DNA from: an uncultured Amphritea sp.
GTDB taxonomy: Bacteria > Pseudomonadota > Gammaproteobacteria > Pseudomonadales > Balneatricaceae
DNA length: 64,000 nucleotides
Reading direction: 5' to 3'
Assembly: GCF_937127095.1 (NCBI RefSeq)
Contig: NZ_CAKZLP010000024.1
Span: 1 to 64,000 of the forward strand
The notes under the pieces are model-generated. The model was not told the origin of the DNA. It saw only the letters and a program-made list of their open reading frames with translations, and made no database searches. Positions 52,176 to 62,308 of this stretch are shown here, in pieces; within the stretch, counting starts at the first letter, position 1, and every line of letters begins with the position of its first letter. Position numbers and translations under genes: made by a program.

Positions 52176-53137
52176 GCCAGTCGCACACTCACTTCGCCAC
52201 CATGAAACGCCTGCAGTTTGCCTTCTGCCTCCAGCAACAGCGCACCGGTCCGGTCTACGCCACGACAAATTCCCAGTTGCTGACGCCCCCCCAGATTCAG
52301 ACTGATTGCCTGATTATGATGAGCATTTGCCACCTGCCATTCCTCCCTGAACGGCCCAAACCCTTCATTAGAAAACTGTTCCAGCACCGGCACCAGCTCA
52401 TTCATCAGCTCGCCCAGCAAGCGGTTTCGTGATGGCGCTACACCCAGTACCTGCTGCAGATCAACCCAGGGCTGATCGATCACCTCTGCAGCCACTTCCG
52501 GCATCTTTACATTGATGCCTACGCCGATAACCACAAAGCAGTCACCTGCCGCATCGCCACTCATCTCCAGCAGCACGCCTGCCAGCTTACGTCCGCGCCA
52601 CAGCAGGTCATTTGGCCACTTTACCTCGACATCTTTTATACCCAGTCTCGCCAACCCCCGAATCAGGGCAATACCCACCGCCAGACTTAACCCCTCCAAC
52701 GCGGCGGCACCATTACTAAACTGCCAGGTCAGTGAGAAATAAAGATTACTGGCAAACGGACTGGCCCAACCTCGCCCTCTTCGTCCGCGACCTGCGGTTT
52801 GCTGTTCCGCCAGATAGAGTGAACCATGACCATCACGGTAAACCGCTTCCATCGCTTTCGCATTGGTCGAAGGGATTGTCAGGTTAAGATCAATCAACCT
52901 GAGCTTGTGGGCCACATCAGCCTCCAGCGCTGCATCAATCAACTCACGGTTCAACAGATCAAGACCGCCAGGAATGCGATAACCCCGACCTTTGACGCTG
53001 TAAATTTCCAGACCGGACTCTTCGATACTCTTAATCTGCTTCCAGATAGCACTGCGGCTAACACCCAGCGTTTTACCCAGATCCTGCCCGGAATGAAACT
53101 TACCGTCGGCCAGAACAGCTAGCAGCGGCTCAATCAT
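52172..53137 (-). CDS. birA: biotin-protein ligase and biotin repressor BirA
   Basis: A 321-residue bifunctional protein. An N-terminal winged helix (SGQDLGKTLGVSRSAIWKQI) for DNA binding is followed by the ligase domain with the biotinyl-AMP loop GRGRRGRGWASPF and KWPNDLLWRGRKLAG, then a C-terminal SH3-like lobe. It attaches biotin to acetyl-CoA carboxylase and represses biotin genes. It leads the birA-coaX-SPOR operon. Confidence 0.95.
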   Translation of the reverse strand: MIEPLLAVLADGKFHSGQDLGKTLGVSRSAIWKQIKSIEESGLEIYSVKGRGYRIPGGLDLLNRELIDAALEADVAHKLRLIDLNLTIPSTNAKAMEAVYRDGHGSLYLAEQQTAGRGRRGRGWASPFASNLYFSLTWQFSNGAAALEGLSLAVGIALIRGLARLGIKDVEVKWPNDLLWRGRKLAGVLLEMSGDAAGDCFVVIGVGINVKMPEVAAEVIDQPWVDLQQVLGVAPSRNRLLGELMNELVPVLEQFSNEGFGPFREEWQVANAHHNQAISLNLGGRQQLGICRGVDRTGALLLEAEGKLQAFHGGEVSVRLA

Positions 53138-53148
53138 AGCGACATCCT

Positions 53149-53655
53149 TCAGGAGATCCGTTTAAGCACAATAAAACTGTAATCATAGGGGTTATGTCCT
53201 GCAGCAGAAAAATCTTCGCGACCAACCTCCGCCCAATCCCCGGGAGGAAACGCCGGAAACCATGCATCACCGTCAACCTCAGCATGCACTTGGGTCAGGT
53301 AAAGCCGGTCCGCCAGCGGCAGCGCCTGCTCGTAGACCTGCGCGCCACCAATTACCATCGCTTCGTCACAACCATCAATAGTGCAGATACTCTCGGCCAG
53401 ATCACGGGCCGCTTCGAGACTGTTCACTACCTTTACGTGATCAGGCTGATAGGCTGCATCCCGGGTAACCACGATGTTGGTTCGCCCCGGTAGGGGGCGG
53501 CCAATCGACTCAAAGGTCTTGCGTCCCATGATAATCGGCTTGCCCATAGTAACCTGCTTGAAATAGCGCAGATCCTCCGGCAGATGCCAGGGCAGATTGT
53601 TGTTGATCCCAATTACCCGGTTGTCTGCCTGGGCAACAATGATCGCCAGGTTCAT
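53149..53655 (-). CDS. folA: dihydrofolate reductase
   Basis: A 168-residue enzyme with the family opening VIGINNNLPWHLPEDLRYFK, the NADPH motif GRKTFESIGRPLPGR and MVIGGAQVYEQALP. It regenerates tetrahydrofolate from dihydrofolate, the by-product of thymidylate synthase encoded divergently 86 bp away. It is separated by 11 bp from birA on the same strand, so it may share that transcript. Confidence 0.95.
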   Translation of the reverse strand: MNLAIIVAQADNRVIGINNNLPWHLPEDLRYFKQVTMGKPIIMGRKTFESIGRPLPGRTNIVVTRDAAYQPDHVKVVNSLEAARDLAESICTIDGCDEAMVIGGAQVYEQALPLADRLYLTQVHAEVDGDAWFPAFPPGDWAEVGREDFSAAGHNPYDYSFIVLKRIS

Positions 53656-53740
53656 ATAATCTCCTTAATACTGGTACCAGCGCCTTGCTGTTTGATAACA
53701 TTGCTAGCTGAATTTAACCACAGGTGTTAATAACAAACCA

Positions 53741-54592
53741 ATGAGACAATACCTCGATCTTTGCCAAAGGCTAATTAATGAAGGCGTCTGGGTGGAAAAT
53801 GAGCGCACCGCCAAGCGCTGCCTGACCGTTATTAACGCCGATCTTACCTATGATGTTGCCGCTGGCGAGTTTCCGCTGGTGACCACCCGCAAGAGCTTTT
53901 ATAAATCCGCTATCGCGGAGATGCTGGGCTATATTCGCGGTTACAATAATGCCGAAGACTTCAGAAAAATTGGCACGAAAACCTGGGATGCTAACGCCAA
54001 TGACAACGCTGCATGGCTGGCTAATCCCTACCGCCAAGGCACCGATGATTGCGGCTTTATCTATGGCAAAGTCGGTAGAAACTTTCCTAAGCCGGACGGC
54101 GGCAGCATCGACCTGCTGCGTAAGATCGTTGATGACCTGAGCAACGGTATTGATGATCGCGGCGAGATCTACACCTTTTATCACCCCGGGGCATTCCACA
54201 TGGGCTGCCTGCGCCCCTGCATGTACAGCCATCACTTTTCCCTGCTGGGCGACACACTCTATCTCAACAGCACTCAGCGCAGTTGCGATGTGCCGCTGGG
54301 GCTGACATTTAATATGGTTCAGGTCTACTTCCTGCTGGCAATTATGGCGCAGATCACCGGCAAGAAACCGGGTAAGGCCTATCACAAGATAGTCAATGCT
54401 CACATCTATGAAGACCAGCTTGAACTGATGCGTGATGTACAGCTGACCCGCGAACCCTTGCCACTGCCAACTTTTACAATCAACCCGGACATTAAAACCC
54501 TGGAAGATCTGGAGACCTGGGTCAGCACCGACGATTTCGAAGTGGAAGGCTATCAGTATCACGACCCGATTCAGTACCCTTTCTCAGTATAG
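53741..54592 (+). CDS. thyA: thymidylate synthase, long gammaproteobacterial form
   Basis: A 283-residue ThyA converting dUMP to dTMP with methylene-tetrahydrofolate. The catalytic cysteine lies in [17 protein letters not shown], where the canonical PPCH reads RPCM. The downstream [18 protein letters not shown] gives the dUMP-phosphate arginine. Length exceeds the 264 residues of E. coli, as in Pseudoalteromonas and Marinomonas homologues. It is divergent from folA. Confidence 0.93.
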   Translation: MRQYLDLCQRLINEGVWVENERTAKRCLTVINADLTYDVAAGEFPLVTTRKSFYKSAIAEMLGYIRGYNNAEDFRKIGTKTWDANANDNAAWLANPYRQGTDDCGFIYGKVGRNFPKPDGGSIDLLRKIVDDLSNGIDDRGEIYTFYHPGAFHMGCLRPCMYSHHFSLLGDTLYLNSTQRSCDVPLGLTFNMVQVYFLLAIMAQITGKKPGKAYHKIVNAHIYEDQLELMRDVQLTREPLPLPTFTINPDIKTLEDLETWVSTDDFEVEGYQYHDPIQYPFSV

Positions 54593-54636
54593 AGATCACG
54601 AGCGCATCAGACCGCTGACGTAAAGCAGACGCCCCT

Positions 54637-55188
54637 ATGTCAAAAATAAAAATTGGTGGATGGCAACAGAAGAACCAGGAGGTCGTATACGACAACCCCT
54701 GGATACAGGTGCGCCATGAAGAGGTGATCCGCCCCAACGGTACGGAGGGGATCTATGGCGTAGTGCACTTTAAATCACGGGCCATTGGCATTATTGCGCT
54801 TGATGATGACGACACTATCTGCCTGGTCAAACAGAGCCGCTACCCCAACAACGAAACCACTATCGAAATTCCTGAGGGAGGCGGGCCACTTGATGAGCCG
54901 CCACTGGAAGCGGCTAAACGGGAACTACTTGAAGAGACTGGTTTAATCGCGCAGCACTGGCAACCCTTCATGGAGTTACGAACATCCAATTCGGTCACCG
55001 ATGAGATCGCCTTTATCTTTCTGGCAACCCAGCTTAGCCAGGGCAAGCAGCAGTTGGAAGACACCGAAGATATTGAACTACTGAAAGTCAGTGCAACGGA
55101 GGCTATCGGGATGGCCATCAATGGTGAAATTACCGACGCCATGTCGGTTGCAGCATTACTGAAACTAGCCCTGATCCGCCAGGGCTAG
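54637..55188 (+). CDS. NUDIX hydrolase (ADP-sugar pyrophosphatase-like)
   Basis: A 183-residue protein with the complete Nudix box GGGPLDEPPLEAAKRELLEE followed by TGL. The layout, with an N-terminal beta strand region (YDNPWIQVRHEEVI), resembles ADP-ribose or nucleoside-diphosphate-sugar hydrolases. It starts 45 nt after thyA and is probably co-transcribed. Substrate unknown. Confidence 0.82.
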   Translation: MSKIKIGGWQQKNQEVVYDNPWIQVRHEEVIRPNGTEGIYGVVHFKSRAIGIIALDDDDTICLVKQSRYPNNETTIEIPEGGGPLDEPPLEAAKRELLEETGLIAQHWQPFMELRTSNSVTDEIAFIFLATQLSQGKQQLEDTEDIELLKVSATEAIGMAINGEITDAMSVAALLKLALIRQG

Positions 55189-55195
55189 TCTTGTA

Positions 55196-55996
55196 TTAAC
55201 CCGACGCTTTTTCAGCGTTGCTCCGATACGCCAGAACCAACAGCACGCCACCCAGCACAATCATCGGCAGCGACAACACCTGCCCCATGGTCATCCAGTC
55301 GAGCGCCACAAACCCGAGCTGAACATCCGGCTGACGGAAGAACTCCACACTGGAACGAAAGATGCCGTAGAGCAGCAGAAACATCCCCGACACCGCCATC
55401 TTCGGGCGAGGCTTCGCAGAGTAGAACCATAAAACAACAAACAGCACCACGCCTTCAAGGGCAAACTCATATAGCTGCGAAGGGTGCCGCGCGATCATAT
55501 CGCCGGTCCGGGGAAAGATAACACCCCAGGTCTGATCCGTTGGCCGCCCCCAGAGCTCGCCACCAATAAAATTACCGATCCGTCCGGCGCCCAGACCAAT
55601 AGGGATAAGCGGTGCGACAAAATCACCGATATCGAAATAACTTTTCTTGTACTTATGAGAGAAGTAGCCGATGGCAGCGATGACACCCAACAAACCGCCA
55701 TGGAAAGACATCCCGCCCTCCCAGACAGCAAACAGCCATAACGGATCATCCAGAAACTGATCAAAGTTATAAAACACCACATAGCCAAAGCGGCCACCCA
55801 GCACAACACCTATCGCACCCCAGAAAATCAGATCAGAAACCTGCTCCTCAGTCCAGCCAGAGCCCGGCCGCCGGGCACGCTTACCACCGAGATACCAGGC
55901 TGAGGCAAAGCCAACCAGATACATCAACCCATACCAGTGAATTTTTAACGGCCCTAACGCCACCGCAATCGGATCAATCTCATGAACCCACATCAA
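55196..55996 (-). CDS. lgt: phosphatidylglycerol-prolipoprotein diacylglyceryl transferase
   Basis: A 266-residue membrane enzyme with about seven helices that adds diacylglycerol to the lipobox cysteine of prolipoproteins. The opening [19 protein letters not shown] and the essential region [13 protein letters not shown] are present. The signature [16 protein letters not shown] has glycine where most members have asparagine (FINGE). It converges on the NUDIX gene with only 7 bp between stops. Confidence 0.93.
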   Translation of the reverse strand: MMWVHEIDPIAVALGPLKIHWYGLMYLVGFASAWYLGGKRARRPGSGWTEEQVSDLIFWGAIGVVLGGRFGYVVFYNFDQFLDDPLWLFAVWEGGMSFHGGLLGVIAAIGYFSHKYKKSYFDIGDFVAPLIPIGLGAGRIGNFIGGELWGRPTDQTWGVIFPRTGDMIARHPSQLYEFALEGVVLFVVLWFYSAKPRPKMAVSGMFLLLYGIFRSSVEFFRQPDVQLGFVALDWMTMGQVLSLPMIVLGGVLLVLAYRSNAEKASG

Positions 55997-56132
55997 AACG
56001 CTCTTCCCTTACTCTGAACCTGCCAAGATATAACCATGCCTTAGGCGCATCCTACAATAGATAAATGACAGATTTTGTTTTTAAATGAAGCTGTTATATA
56101 ACTGACACGTCCATCAGAAAAGAGAGCTGACC

Positions 56133-56894
56133 GTGTGCCTGATTTTGTTTGCCTATAACTACCACCCGGATTATAGACTGATCCTGACCGCTAACCGGGA
56201 TGAGTTTTATCATCGGCCTACCCGGCCGATGCAATACTGGCCGGATCAGCCACAGCTACTGGCAGGACAGGATCTGGAGCAGGGCGGCACCTGGCTGGGT
56301 ATCACCCGCAGCGGTCGTTTCGCGGCCCTGACTAACCACAGAGACGGTTTCAGGCAGCCACAGGGGGTCAGCTCCAGAGGCAACTTGCCGTTGCAGTTTC
56401 TGCTCAGTGAGATGAGCAGCCAGACCTTCATCCGCGAAACCAACGCTGACCGATTTGATGGTTTTAATCAACTGATAGATGACGGCCATCAGCTCGGTTA
56501 TTTGTCAAACCGGGCTGACGCTCTGCTACCTGTTCCTGAGGGTATTCATGGCATCAGCAATGCGGTCTTTGACACCCCCTGGCCAAAACTGGTTGGCGCA
56601 AAAGCAGCCCTGAAAAACTGCATCGATAGCGGCCTGTTAACCGCTGACGGGCTGATTCAATTGATGCGGGATCCAACCACCTACAGCGATGAACAACTGC
56701 CTGATACCGGCATCAATATAGAGCTCGAACGACTGTTGTCCGCCAGTTTTATTCATAGCGAAAAGTATGGCACCCGGGCAACCACCGTGGTGTTGATCAA
56801 ACACAGCGGTGAAGCCGAGCTTATCGAACAGAACTATGATGCACAGGGCGCGACCGGGAGAAGCCAATTCAGCTTTCACATAGACAGGAAATGA
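56133..56894 (+). CDS. NRDE/TANGO2 family protein
   Basis: A 253-residue protein starting MCLILFAYNYHPDYRLILTA and carrying the defining NRDEF motif near residue 22. The cysteine at position 2 becomes N-terminal after methionine removal, suggesting an Ntn-hydrolase-like active residue. The human relative TANGO2 and bacterial HtpA are linked to heme handling, but the bacterial role is unsettled. A GTG start is used, with GAGAG upstream. It lies in the lgt-ptsP interval and converges on ptsP. Confidence 0.85.
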   Translation: MCLILFAYNYHPDYRLILTANRDEFYHRPTRPMQYWPDQPQLLAGQDLEQGGTWLGITRSGRFAALTNHRDGFRQPQGVSSRGNLPLQFLLSEMSSQTFIRETNADRFDGFNQLIDDGHQLGYLSNRADALLPVPEGIHGISNAVFDTPWPKLVGAKAALKNCIDSGLLTADGLIQLMRDPTTYSDEQLPDTGINIELERLLSASFIHSEKYGTRATTVVLIKHSGEAELIEQNYDAQGATGRSQFSFHIDRK

Positions 56895-56925
56895 TACGCA
56901 TCAGACATTAAAGCGACGCTGACGC

Positions 56926-59205
56926 TCAATCAGGAATAGTCGGTCTTGTAAGCTGCCCCAAACCCAGCTCTTTCAGCGTATTGCGCAACATCATATGGAT
57001 CTTATCCACATCATCCATCACGATAATCTGCCCCAACAACTCTTTGGAGCGCTCAAAACTGATCCCCCGCAGGGCAAATTTTACTTTAGGCAGGTTTGTG
57101 GCATTCATCGAGAGCACATCATAACCCATCGCCATCAACAGAATAGCGCCACCCGGATCAGCTGCCATCTCACCACAGATGCTCACCGAAACATTCTCTT
57201 TATGGGCTTCATGGACAATAAACTGCAACGCTTTTAATACGGCCGGATGGTAGGGCACATAGAGGCTCGCCACCCGGGGATTGTTGCGGTCGACCGCCAG
57301 CAGATACTGGGTCAGATCGTTGGAGCCAACAGAGATAAAATCCACCCGCCGGGCAAAGCGACGCACCTGATACACCGCCGCAGGTACTTCGATCATCACG
57401 CCGATCAGCGGCTGGTTGATAATATGTCCCTCTTCGCGCAACTCCTCTACCGCTTGAGCGATCAGCTTCTTCGATTCATCCACCTCATGCACACTGGTGA
57501 CCATCGGCAACATGATACGCAGATTATCCAGCCCCTCTGCAGCACGTAACATCGCCCGAATCTGCACCAGAAATATTTCCGGATGATCCAGCGTTACGCG
57601 GATACCGCGCCAGCCAAGAAAGGGGTTGTCTTCCTGAATAGGAAAGTATGGCAGTGGTTTATCACCACCAATATCGAGGGTTCGCATAGTCACCGGACGG
57701 GGGGCAAACGCTTCCAGCTGTTTACGATAAGTCTCCATCTGATCCTGTTCACTGGGAAAAAAGTCGCGGATCATAAACGGTATTTCTGTACGGTAGAGAC
57801 CGATACCTTCAGCACCTCGCTCAAGGGAGCGAGCGACATCGGTAATCAGACCGGTATTGACCCACAGCGGCATACGATAGCCGTCAGTGGTCTCAGCCGG
57901 AAGATCTTTCAGCCCCTCCAGACCGGCGTTAACTTCATTCTCTTCACGAATAATATCGCGGTAACACTGAGTCAGATCCTCAGAGGGGTTAACAAACACC
58001 CGCCCCGAGTATCCATCGAGAATAACCTGCATCCCCTCAATCCGGGTATAGGGCAGAGCAACCACCCCCATGACGGTCGGAATACCCATAGAGCGTGCCA
58101 GAATCGCCGCATGAGAGTTACCTGAACCGTTCACTGACAACAGACCAATGAGTTTCTCGGTCGGCACCTCACCGAGCATCGCCGGCGTCAACTCATCCGC
58201 CACCAGAATGGTATTTTCCGGAAACTGAATCTCAGACAACGACGGGCCTGACTCCTGCAGACAAGTCAGCATCCGCCGTCCCAGATCGCGGATATCGGAG
58301 GCACGTTCGCGCAGATAGGGGTCGTCCATCATCGAAAACTGCTGTACATGCTCGCCGATAACCTGCCTTAACGCGCCCTGCGCCCAGCTGCCCTCTTTAA
58401 TGCGCGCGATGATCTCGCCAGCAAGAGCATTGTCATCAAGCATACGGATATAAACATCGAACAGTTCCCGCTCTTCCGAACGTAACCGCTTGGCGAGACT
58501 TCGCCCGACCCGCTTAATATCACGACGTACCTGCGCCAGAGCGCTCTTAAACTTAGCGATTTCAGTCTTAATGTCGTCGATCCGACGATCCGGCACGCCA
58601 TCAAGATCCGCCAGGGGCGTCATCACCACCGCCGGGCCAATAGCCACCCCGATACAACCCGAGACGCCTTCAAACTTTCGATCAGATTCGGTCTTGGTGT
58701 GATCAGAGATCTGCATGATCGAACCGGTCGCTTCCGCATGGGCAATGACACCCGCCAGCTGCGCCGACATGGTGACCATGAAAGCCTCTTCCGACTCATC
58801 AAACTTGCGAATCAGTTTTTGCTGGACAACCAGAACCCCCATCAGGGTTCGATGGTGAATAATGGGCACCCCGAGAAACGCATGAAACTTCTTCTCTCCG
58901 GTGCCTTTAAGGTAGGTAAATGCGCTGTGAACGGCAGCATTTTCCAGATTGATCGGCTCAGCACGCTGCCCCACCATACCGACCACACCCTCATCGATAC
59001 CGAGCGAAACCTGCCTGACTGATTTTTGATTCAGCCCCTGCGTCGCCATCAATACATAACGTTCACGCTGCTGATCAATCAGGTAGATAGAGCATACATC
59101 CGTACGCATCGCCCGCTGCACACGCCGAACAATAACATCCAGCACCGATTCAAGATCAGGTGCAGCGTTAACCTCCTGGACAATTTTGCGCAGCGTTTCC
59201 AGCAT
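56926..59205 (-). CDS. ptsP: PTS enzyme I-Ntr (PtsP)
   Basis: A 759-residue protein. An N-terminal GAF domain (about 15-150) is followed by the enzyme I core: phosphohistidine motif GSGNSHAAILARSMGIP, the PEP-binding barrel (GLYRTEIPFMIRDFFPS) and active-site SICGEMAADPGGAI. It passes phosphate from PEP to NPr and then PtsN, coupling nitrogen status to potassium transport and metabolism. It follows rppH by 7 bp, the same pair as in Pseudomonas and E. coli. Confidence 0.95.
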   Translation of the reverse strand: MLETLRKIVQEVNAAPDLESVLDVIVRRVQRAMRTDVCSIYLIDQQRERYVLMATQGLNQKSVRQVSLGIDEGVVGMVGQRAEPINLENAAVHSAFTYLKGTGEKKFHAFLGVPIIHHRTLMGVLVVQQKLIRKFDESEEAFMVTMSAQLAGVIAHAEATGSIMQISDHTKTESDRKFEGVSGCIGVAIGPAVVMTPLADLDGVPDRRIDDIKTEIAKFKSALAQVRRDIKRVGRSLAKRLRSEERELFDVYIRMLDDNALAGEIIARIKEGSWAQGALRQVIGEHVQQFSMMDDPYLRERASDIRDLGRRMLTCLQESGPSLSEIQFPENTILVADELTPAMLGEVPTEKLIGLLSVNGSGNSHAAILARSMGIPTVMGVVALPYTRIEGMQVILDGYSGRVFVNPSEDLTQCYRDIIREENEVNAGLEGLKDLPAETTDGYRMPLWVNTGLITDVARSLERGAEGIGLYRTEIPFMIRDFFPSEQDQMETYRKQLEAFAPRPVTMRTLDIGGDKPLPYFPIQEDNPFLGWRGIRVTLDHPEIFLVQIRAMLRAAEGLDNLRIMLPMVTSVHEVDESKKLIAQAVEELREEGHIINQPLIGVMIEVPAAVYQVRRFARRVDFISVGSNDLTQYLLAVDRNNPRVASLYVPYHPAVLKALQFIVHEAHKENVSVSICGEMAADPGGAILLMAMGYDVLSMNATNLPKVKFALRGISFERSKELLGQIIVMDDVDKIHMMLRNTLKELGLGQLTRPTIPD

Positions 59206-59212
59206 GTAGTGC

Positions 59213-59716
59213 TTACTCCTTTAAATACCAGCCACCCAGCACCAGTCGCGTTAACTTAGGCGACAGTTCGCGCATCGCTTTGCGGTATACATCCCGCTTG
59301 AATGCCACTACCTGTCCCAGAGGATACCAGTAACTGACCCAGCGCCAACCATCAAACTCGGGAGAGTTGGTTGAATCTATCTCTACTGCGCTGTCATCAC
59401 TTAGCATTCGCAGCAGAAACCATTTTTGTTTTTGTCCTACACAAACCGGATGGGAATGGTGCCTGATCATTCGTTTGGGCAGCCGGTAACGAAGCCAGCC
59501 TCGGGTAACAGCGATCACCTCAACATCCTCAGGTGAGAGCCCGATCTCCTCTTTTAATTCCCGATACATCGCCTGTTCCGGCGATTCTGACGCGTTAATC
59601 CCCCCTTGAGGGAACTGCCATGCATTTTGCCCTATACGTCTTGCCCAAAGCACCTGACCCATCGAGTTAGCCAGAATGATACCGACATTCGGCCTGAACC
59701 CATCTGAATCTATCAC
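59213..59716 (-). CDS. rppH: RNA pyrophosphohydrolase RppH
   Basis: A 167-residue Nudix enzyme that removes pyrophosphate from mRNA 5' ends to start decay. It shows [20 protein letters not shown] with REL-KEE completing the Nudix box, and the C-terminal [10 protein letters not shown]. The start is a GTG at 59716 with AAGG upstream. It is the first gene of the rppH-ptsP operon and is divergent from the HAD phosphatase gene. Confidence 0.95.
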   Translation of the reverse strand: MIDSDGFRPNVGIILANSMGQVLWARRIGQNAWQFPQGGINASESPEQAMYRELKEEIGLSPEDVEVIAVTRGWLRYRLPKRMIRHHSHPVCVGQKQKWFLLRMLSDDSAVEIDSTNSPEFDGWRWVSYWYPLGQVVAFKRDVYRKAMRELSPKLTRLVLGGWYLKE

Positions 59717-59885
59717 GGTGAATTCCTTACAAACTCTTTTACGCTATTGTTCCACAATTTCATGTAGTTCCACAACTTCATGTCGTTGCATAGATGAAGG
59801 CATTAACAATTGCCTCCTCACCGGCTAGCCTCTATTCTTAGCGCTTATTTGCAATCATCGATTTCATAGTGCAGGAGAGATTACC

Positions 59886-60539
59886 TTGAGTCTGGCCATT
59901 TTCGATCTGGATAATACTTTGCTCAACGGCGACAGCGATCATGCCTGGGGCGAGTTCCTGTGTGATAAAGGCATTGTAAATGCTGAGCTTTATCGTCAGG
60001 CAAATGATTATTTCTACCAGCAATATAAGGCTGGCACCCTGGATATCTATGAATTTCTGGAGTTCGCGTTAAAGCCGTTAACCGAGCATGAGCCCGCTGA
60101 ACTGGAGCAGTTACATCAGGAGTTTATGCACACCACCGTCGTCCCGATGATGCTGGATAAAGCCGCCACGTTGTTACAGAAGCATCGGGACCAGGGCGAC
60201 TTTCTGCTGATTATTACCGCCACCAACCGTTTCGTCACCGGCCCTATCGCTGCGGCACTGGGAGTTGATGACACCCTGGCGACCGATCCGGAACAGATTG
60301 ACGGACGCTATACCGGCAAGGTTGCCGGCACACCTTGTTTCCAGGCAGGCAAAGTCGAGCGGCTGAATGCCTGGCTGGAGCAGACCGGTCACTCAATGGA
60401 CAACAGCTACTTCTACAGTGATTCAATCAACGACAAACCCCTGCTGGAACGCGTATCCAACCCCGTTGCCGTTGACCCGGATGAACTACTGAGAAAAACT
60501 GCAGAAGAGAACGGCTGGCCGATTATCAGCCTGCGTTAA
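59886..60539 (+). CDS. HAD-IB family phosphatase (SerB-like)
   Basis: A 217-residue phosphatase with motif I IFDLDNTLLNGDSDH, motif II IITATNRFVTG and motif IV YSDSINDKPLL, the subclass IB pattern of phosphoserine phosphatase relatives. A homologue sits beside rppH-ptsP in Pseudomonas. A TTG start at 59886 with AGGAGAG upstream is favoured because no ATG or GTG in frame precedes motif I. Substrate unknown. Confidence 0.85.
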   Translation: MSLAIFDLDNTLLNGDSDHAWGEFLCDKGIVNAELYRQANDYFYQQYKAGTLDIYEFLEFALKPLTEHEPAELEQLHQEFMHTTVVPMMLDKAATLLQKHRDQGDFLLIITATNRFVTGPIAAALGVDDTLATDPEQIDGRYTGKVAGTPCFQAGKVERLNAWLEQTGHSMDNSYFYSDSINDKPLLERVSNPVAVDPDELLRKTAEENGWPIISLR

Positions 60540-60609
60540 CCCTGTTTCAAACCCTACCAGCCCATCCCTCGGATAGCTCTTCAAATAGCCATCGGTTTAA
60601 TCATTACAC

Positions 60610-60641
60610 AACGCTCCGCCCTGTCAGGCCGGAGCGTTTTT
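60610..60641 (+). terminator. terminator after the HAD phosphatase gene
   Basis: AACGCTCCG and CGGAGCGTT form a 9-bp stem with a small inner bulge and loop, followed by TTTTTG. It lies in the 235-bp gap before the CBS gene, which otherwise shows nothing clear. Confidence 0.8.
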
Positions 60642-60774
60642 GTCTTCAGCTTAGTTAAGCGCTATCAAACAAATAGCCTGTTCTGATTGGTGAAATCTTG
60701 GTTTTACTGCAAAACTGTATCTATCAACACCTCTGTCAAAAAGATATTGAATCAACAAACAGGAGAGCAAGACG

Positions 60775-61179
60775 ATGATTCTAGTCAGAGACATCATGTC
60801 TGAAAACATAACTCCGCTGCACGAAGAGATGTCATTACCCCAGGCCGTCGATCACCTGCTAGCCAGCAATATGCTTGGGCTGCCGGTGACCGATAGTCAG
60901 AAGCATCTGACCGGCTTCATGTCTGAACATGACTGTATTCCGTTCCTGCTGGGTGACAGCTATCACTGCGACAGTCACGTTCTGGTAAGGGATATGATGC
61001 AGCGGGAGCCTCTCACAGTAAAGCCAACTAATACCGCCCTTGAACTGGCGCAGATGATGGCCACCAATAAACCGAAAATCTATCCGGTAGTGGCAAACGG
61101 TCTGTTAGTAGGCGTCGTTAAGCGGGGCCAGGTCATGGCTGCTCTGAATCAGCAACTGAAGCGCTGCAGGGTAGCCTGA
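60775..61179 (+). CDS. CBS-pair protein
   Basis: A 134-residue stand-alone Bateman module: two CBS motifs (DIMSENITPLHEEMSLPQAV and MMQREPLTVKPTNTALELAQ), each with the closing GxV or GV turn. Such modules bind adenine nucleotides and regulate partner proteins; the partner here is unknown. It is monocistronic, with AGGAGAG ahead of the ATG and a terminator 20 nt after the stop. Confidence 0.88.
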   Translation: MILVRDIMSENITPLHEEMSLPQAVDHLLASNMLGLPVTDSQKHLTGFMSEHDCIPFLLGDSYHCDSHVLVRDMMQREPLTVKPTNTALELAQMMATNKPKIYPVVANGLLVGVVKRGQVMAALNQQLKRCRVA

Positions 61180-61200
61180 TGATGCAGAACCTTCAGACCA

Positions 61201-61227
61201 AAAAAATGCGCCAGCGGCGCATTTTTT
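61201..61227. terminator. bidirectional terminator between the CBS and aldo/keto reductase genes
   Basis: AAAAAATGCGCC pairs perfectly with GGCGCATTTTTT around AGC. Confidence 0.93.
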
Positions 61228-61244
61228 AGTCATTATCCGTCACA

Positions 61245-62282
61245 TTAAGGACAAGGATTAGAGTATTTAATCCCCAGCCCATCAATCGCTTCATAAAGCT
61301 CTTTTGAAAGCTTAAGATCAATCGAAGCAATATTACTCTCTAGCTGCTGCATGGTCGTCGCGCCGATGATATTACTGCCGACAAAGGGCTGATCATTGAC
61401 AAACGCCAGCGCCATCTGCGCCGGATCAAGACCATGATCACGGGCCAGCTGTACATATTCTGCGGTCGCTTTCAGGCCAGTCTCGGTAAAATAACGGGAA
61501 AATCGTGGGAATTGATTAATCCGCGCATCCGGCCCTGCACTGCCATCCAGGTATTTGCCACTCAGTGTACCAAACGCCATTGGCGAATAGGCCAGAAGGT
61601 CTACTTTTTCCCGTAATAACACCTCCGTCAGTCCCACCTCATCTTTTCGATTCAACAGGTTGTAAGGGTTTTGCACAGTCACGACCCGAGGTAATCCCAA
61701 CGCCTCTGCATAACTGAGAAACTTCATCACGCCCCAGGGCACTTCGTTGGACAGCCCAACATAGCGGATCAGCCCCTCATCAACCAACTCCTTCAACGCC
61801 TCAAGGGTTTCCAGAATCGGCGTACCATTCTGATCCGGCTGGTGACGGTAATTCAGCTGACCAAAAAAATTGGTCGCCCGATCCGGCCAGTGTAGCTGGT
61901 AGAGATCAATATAATCAGTTTGCAACCGCTGCAGACTGGCAGTAACCGCGGCCCGGATATTGGCTTTATCCAGGCACAGGCCGGGACGAATATGCTGGGC
62001 CATATCAGCAGGACCGGCCACTTTAGTGGCAAGTATCAGCTGATCACGGTTACCCCGGGCTTTCAACCAGCTACCGATATACTGTTCCGTACGCCCCTGA
62101 GTTTCAGCCATAGGAGGAACCGGATACATCTCCGCGGTATCAATAAAATTGATCCCCTGTGCTACGGCATAATCAAGTTGCTGATGCGCTTCGGCTTCGG
62201 TGTTCTGCTGCCCAAACGTCATCGTCCCCAAACAGATACGACTGACATTCAGATCGCTGCTACCCAGTAACTTATACTCCAT
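61245..62282 (-). CDS. aldo/keto reductase, Tas family
   Basis: A 345-residue NADPH-dependent TIM-barrel reductase closely resembling E. coli Tas: GSSDLNVSRICLGTMTFGQQ opening, active-site D-Y pair in FIDTAEMYPVP, and catalytic K in ILATKVAGPADM with H in YQLHWPDR. Tas complements tyrosine auxotrophy in some E. coli mutants, but its physiological substrate is unknown. It lies 26 bp after rlmI on the same strand. Confidence 0.9.
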   Translation of the reverse strand: MEYKLLGSSDLNVSRICLGTMTFGQQNTEAEAHQQLDYAVAQGINFIDTAEMYPVPPMAETQGRTEQYIGSWLKARGNRDQLILATKVAGPADMAQHIRPGLCLDKANIRAAVTASLQRLQTDYIDLYQLHWPDRATNFFGQLNYRHQPDQNGTPILETLEALKELVDEGLIRYVGLSNEVPWGVMKFLSYAEALGLPRVVTVQNPYNLLNRKDEVGLTEVLLREKVDLLAYSPMAFGTLSGKYLDGSAGPDARINQFPRFSRYFTETGLKATAEYVQLARDHGLDPAQMALAFVNDQPFVGSNIIGATTMQQLESNIASIDLKLSKELYEAIDGLGIKYSNPCP

Positions 62283-62308
62283 GCCCTTTCCCCCTATTCT
62301 CTGCCAGC

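Noticed and set aside
53771..54562. 263-residue ORF opposite thyA
   Set aside because: Antisense shadow of thyA with no domain features.
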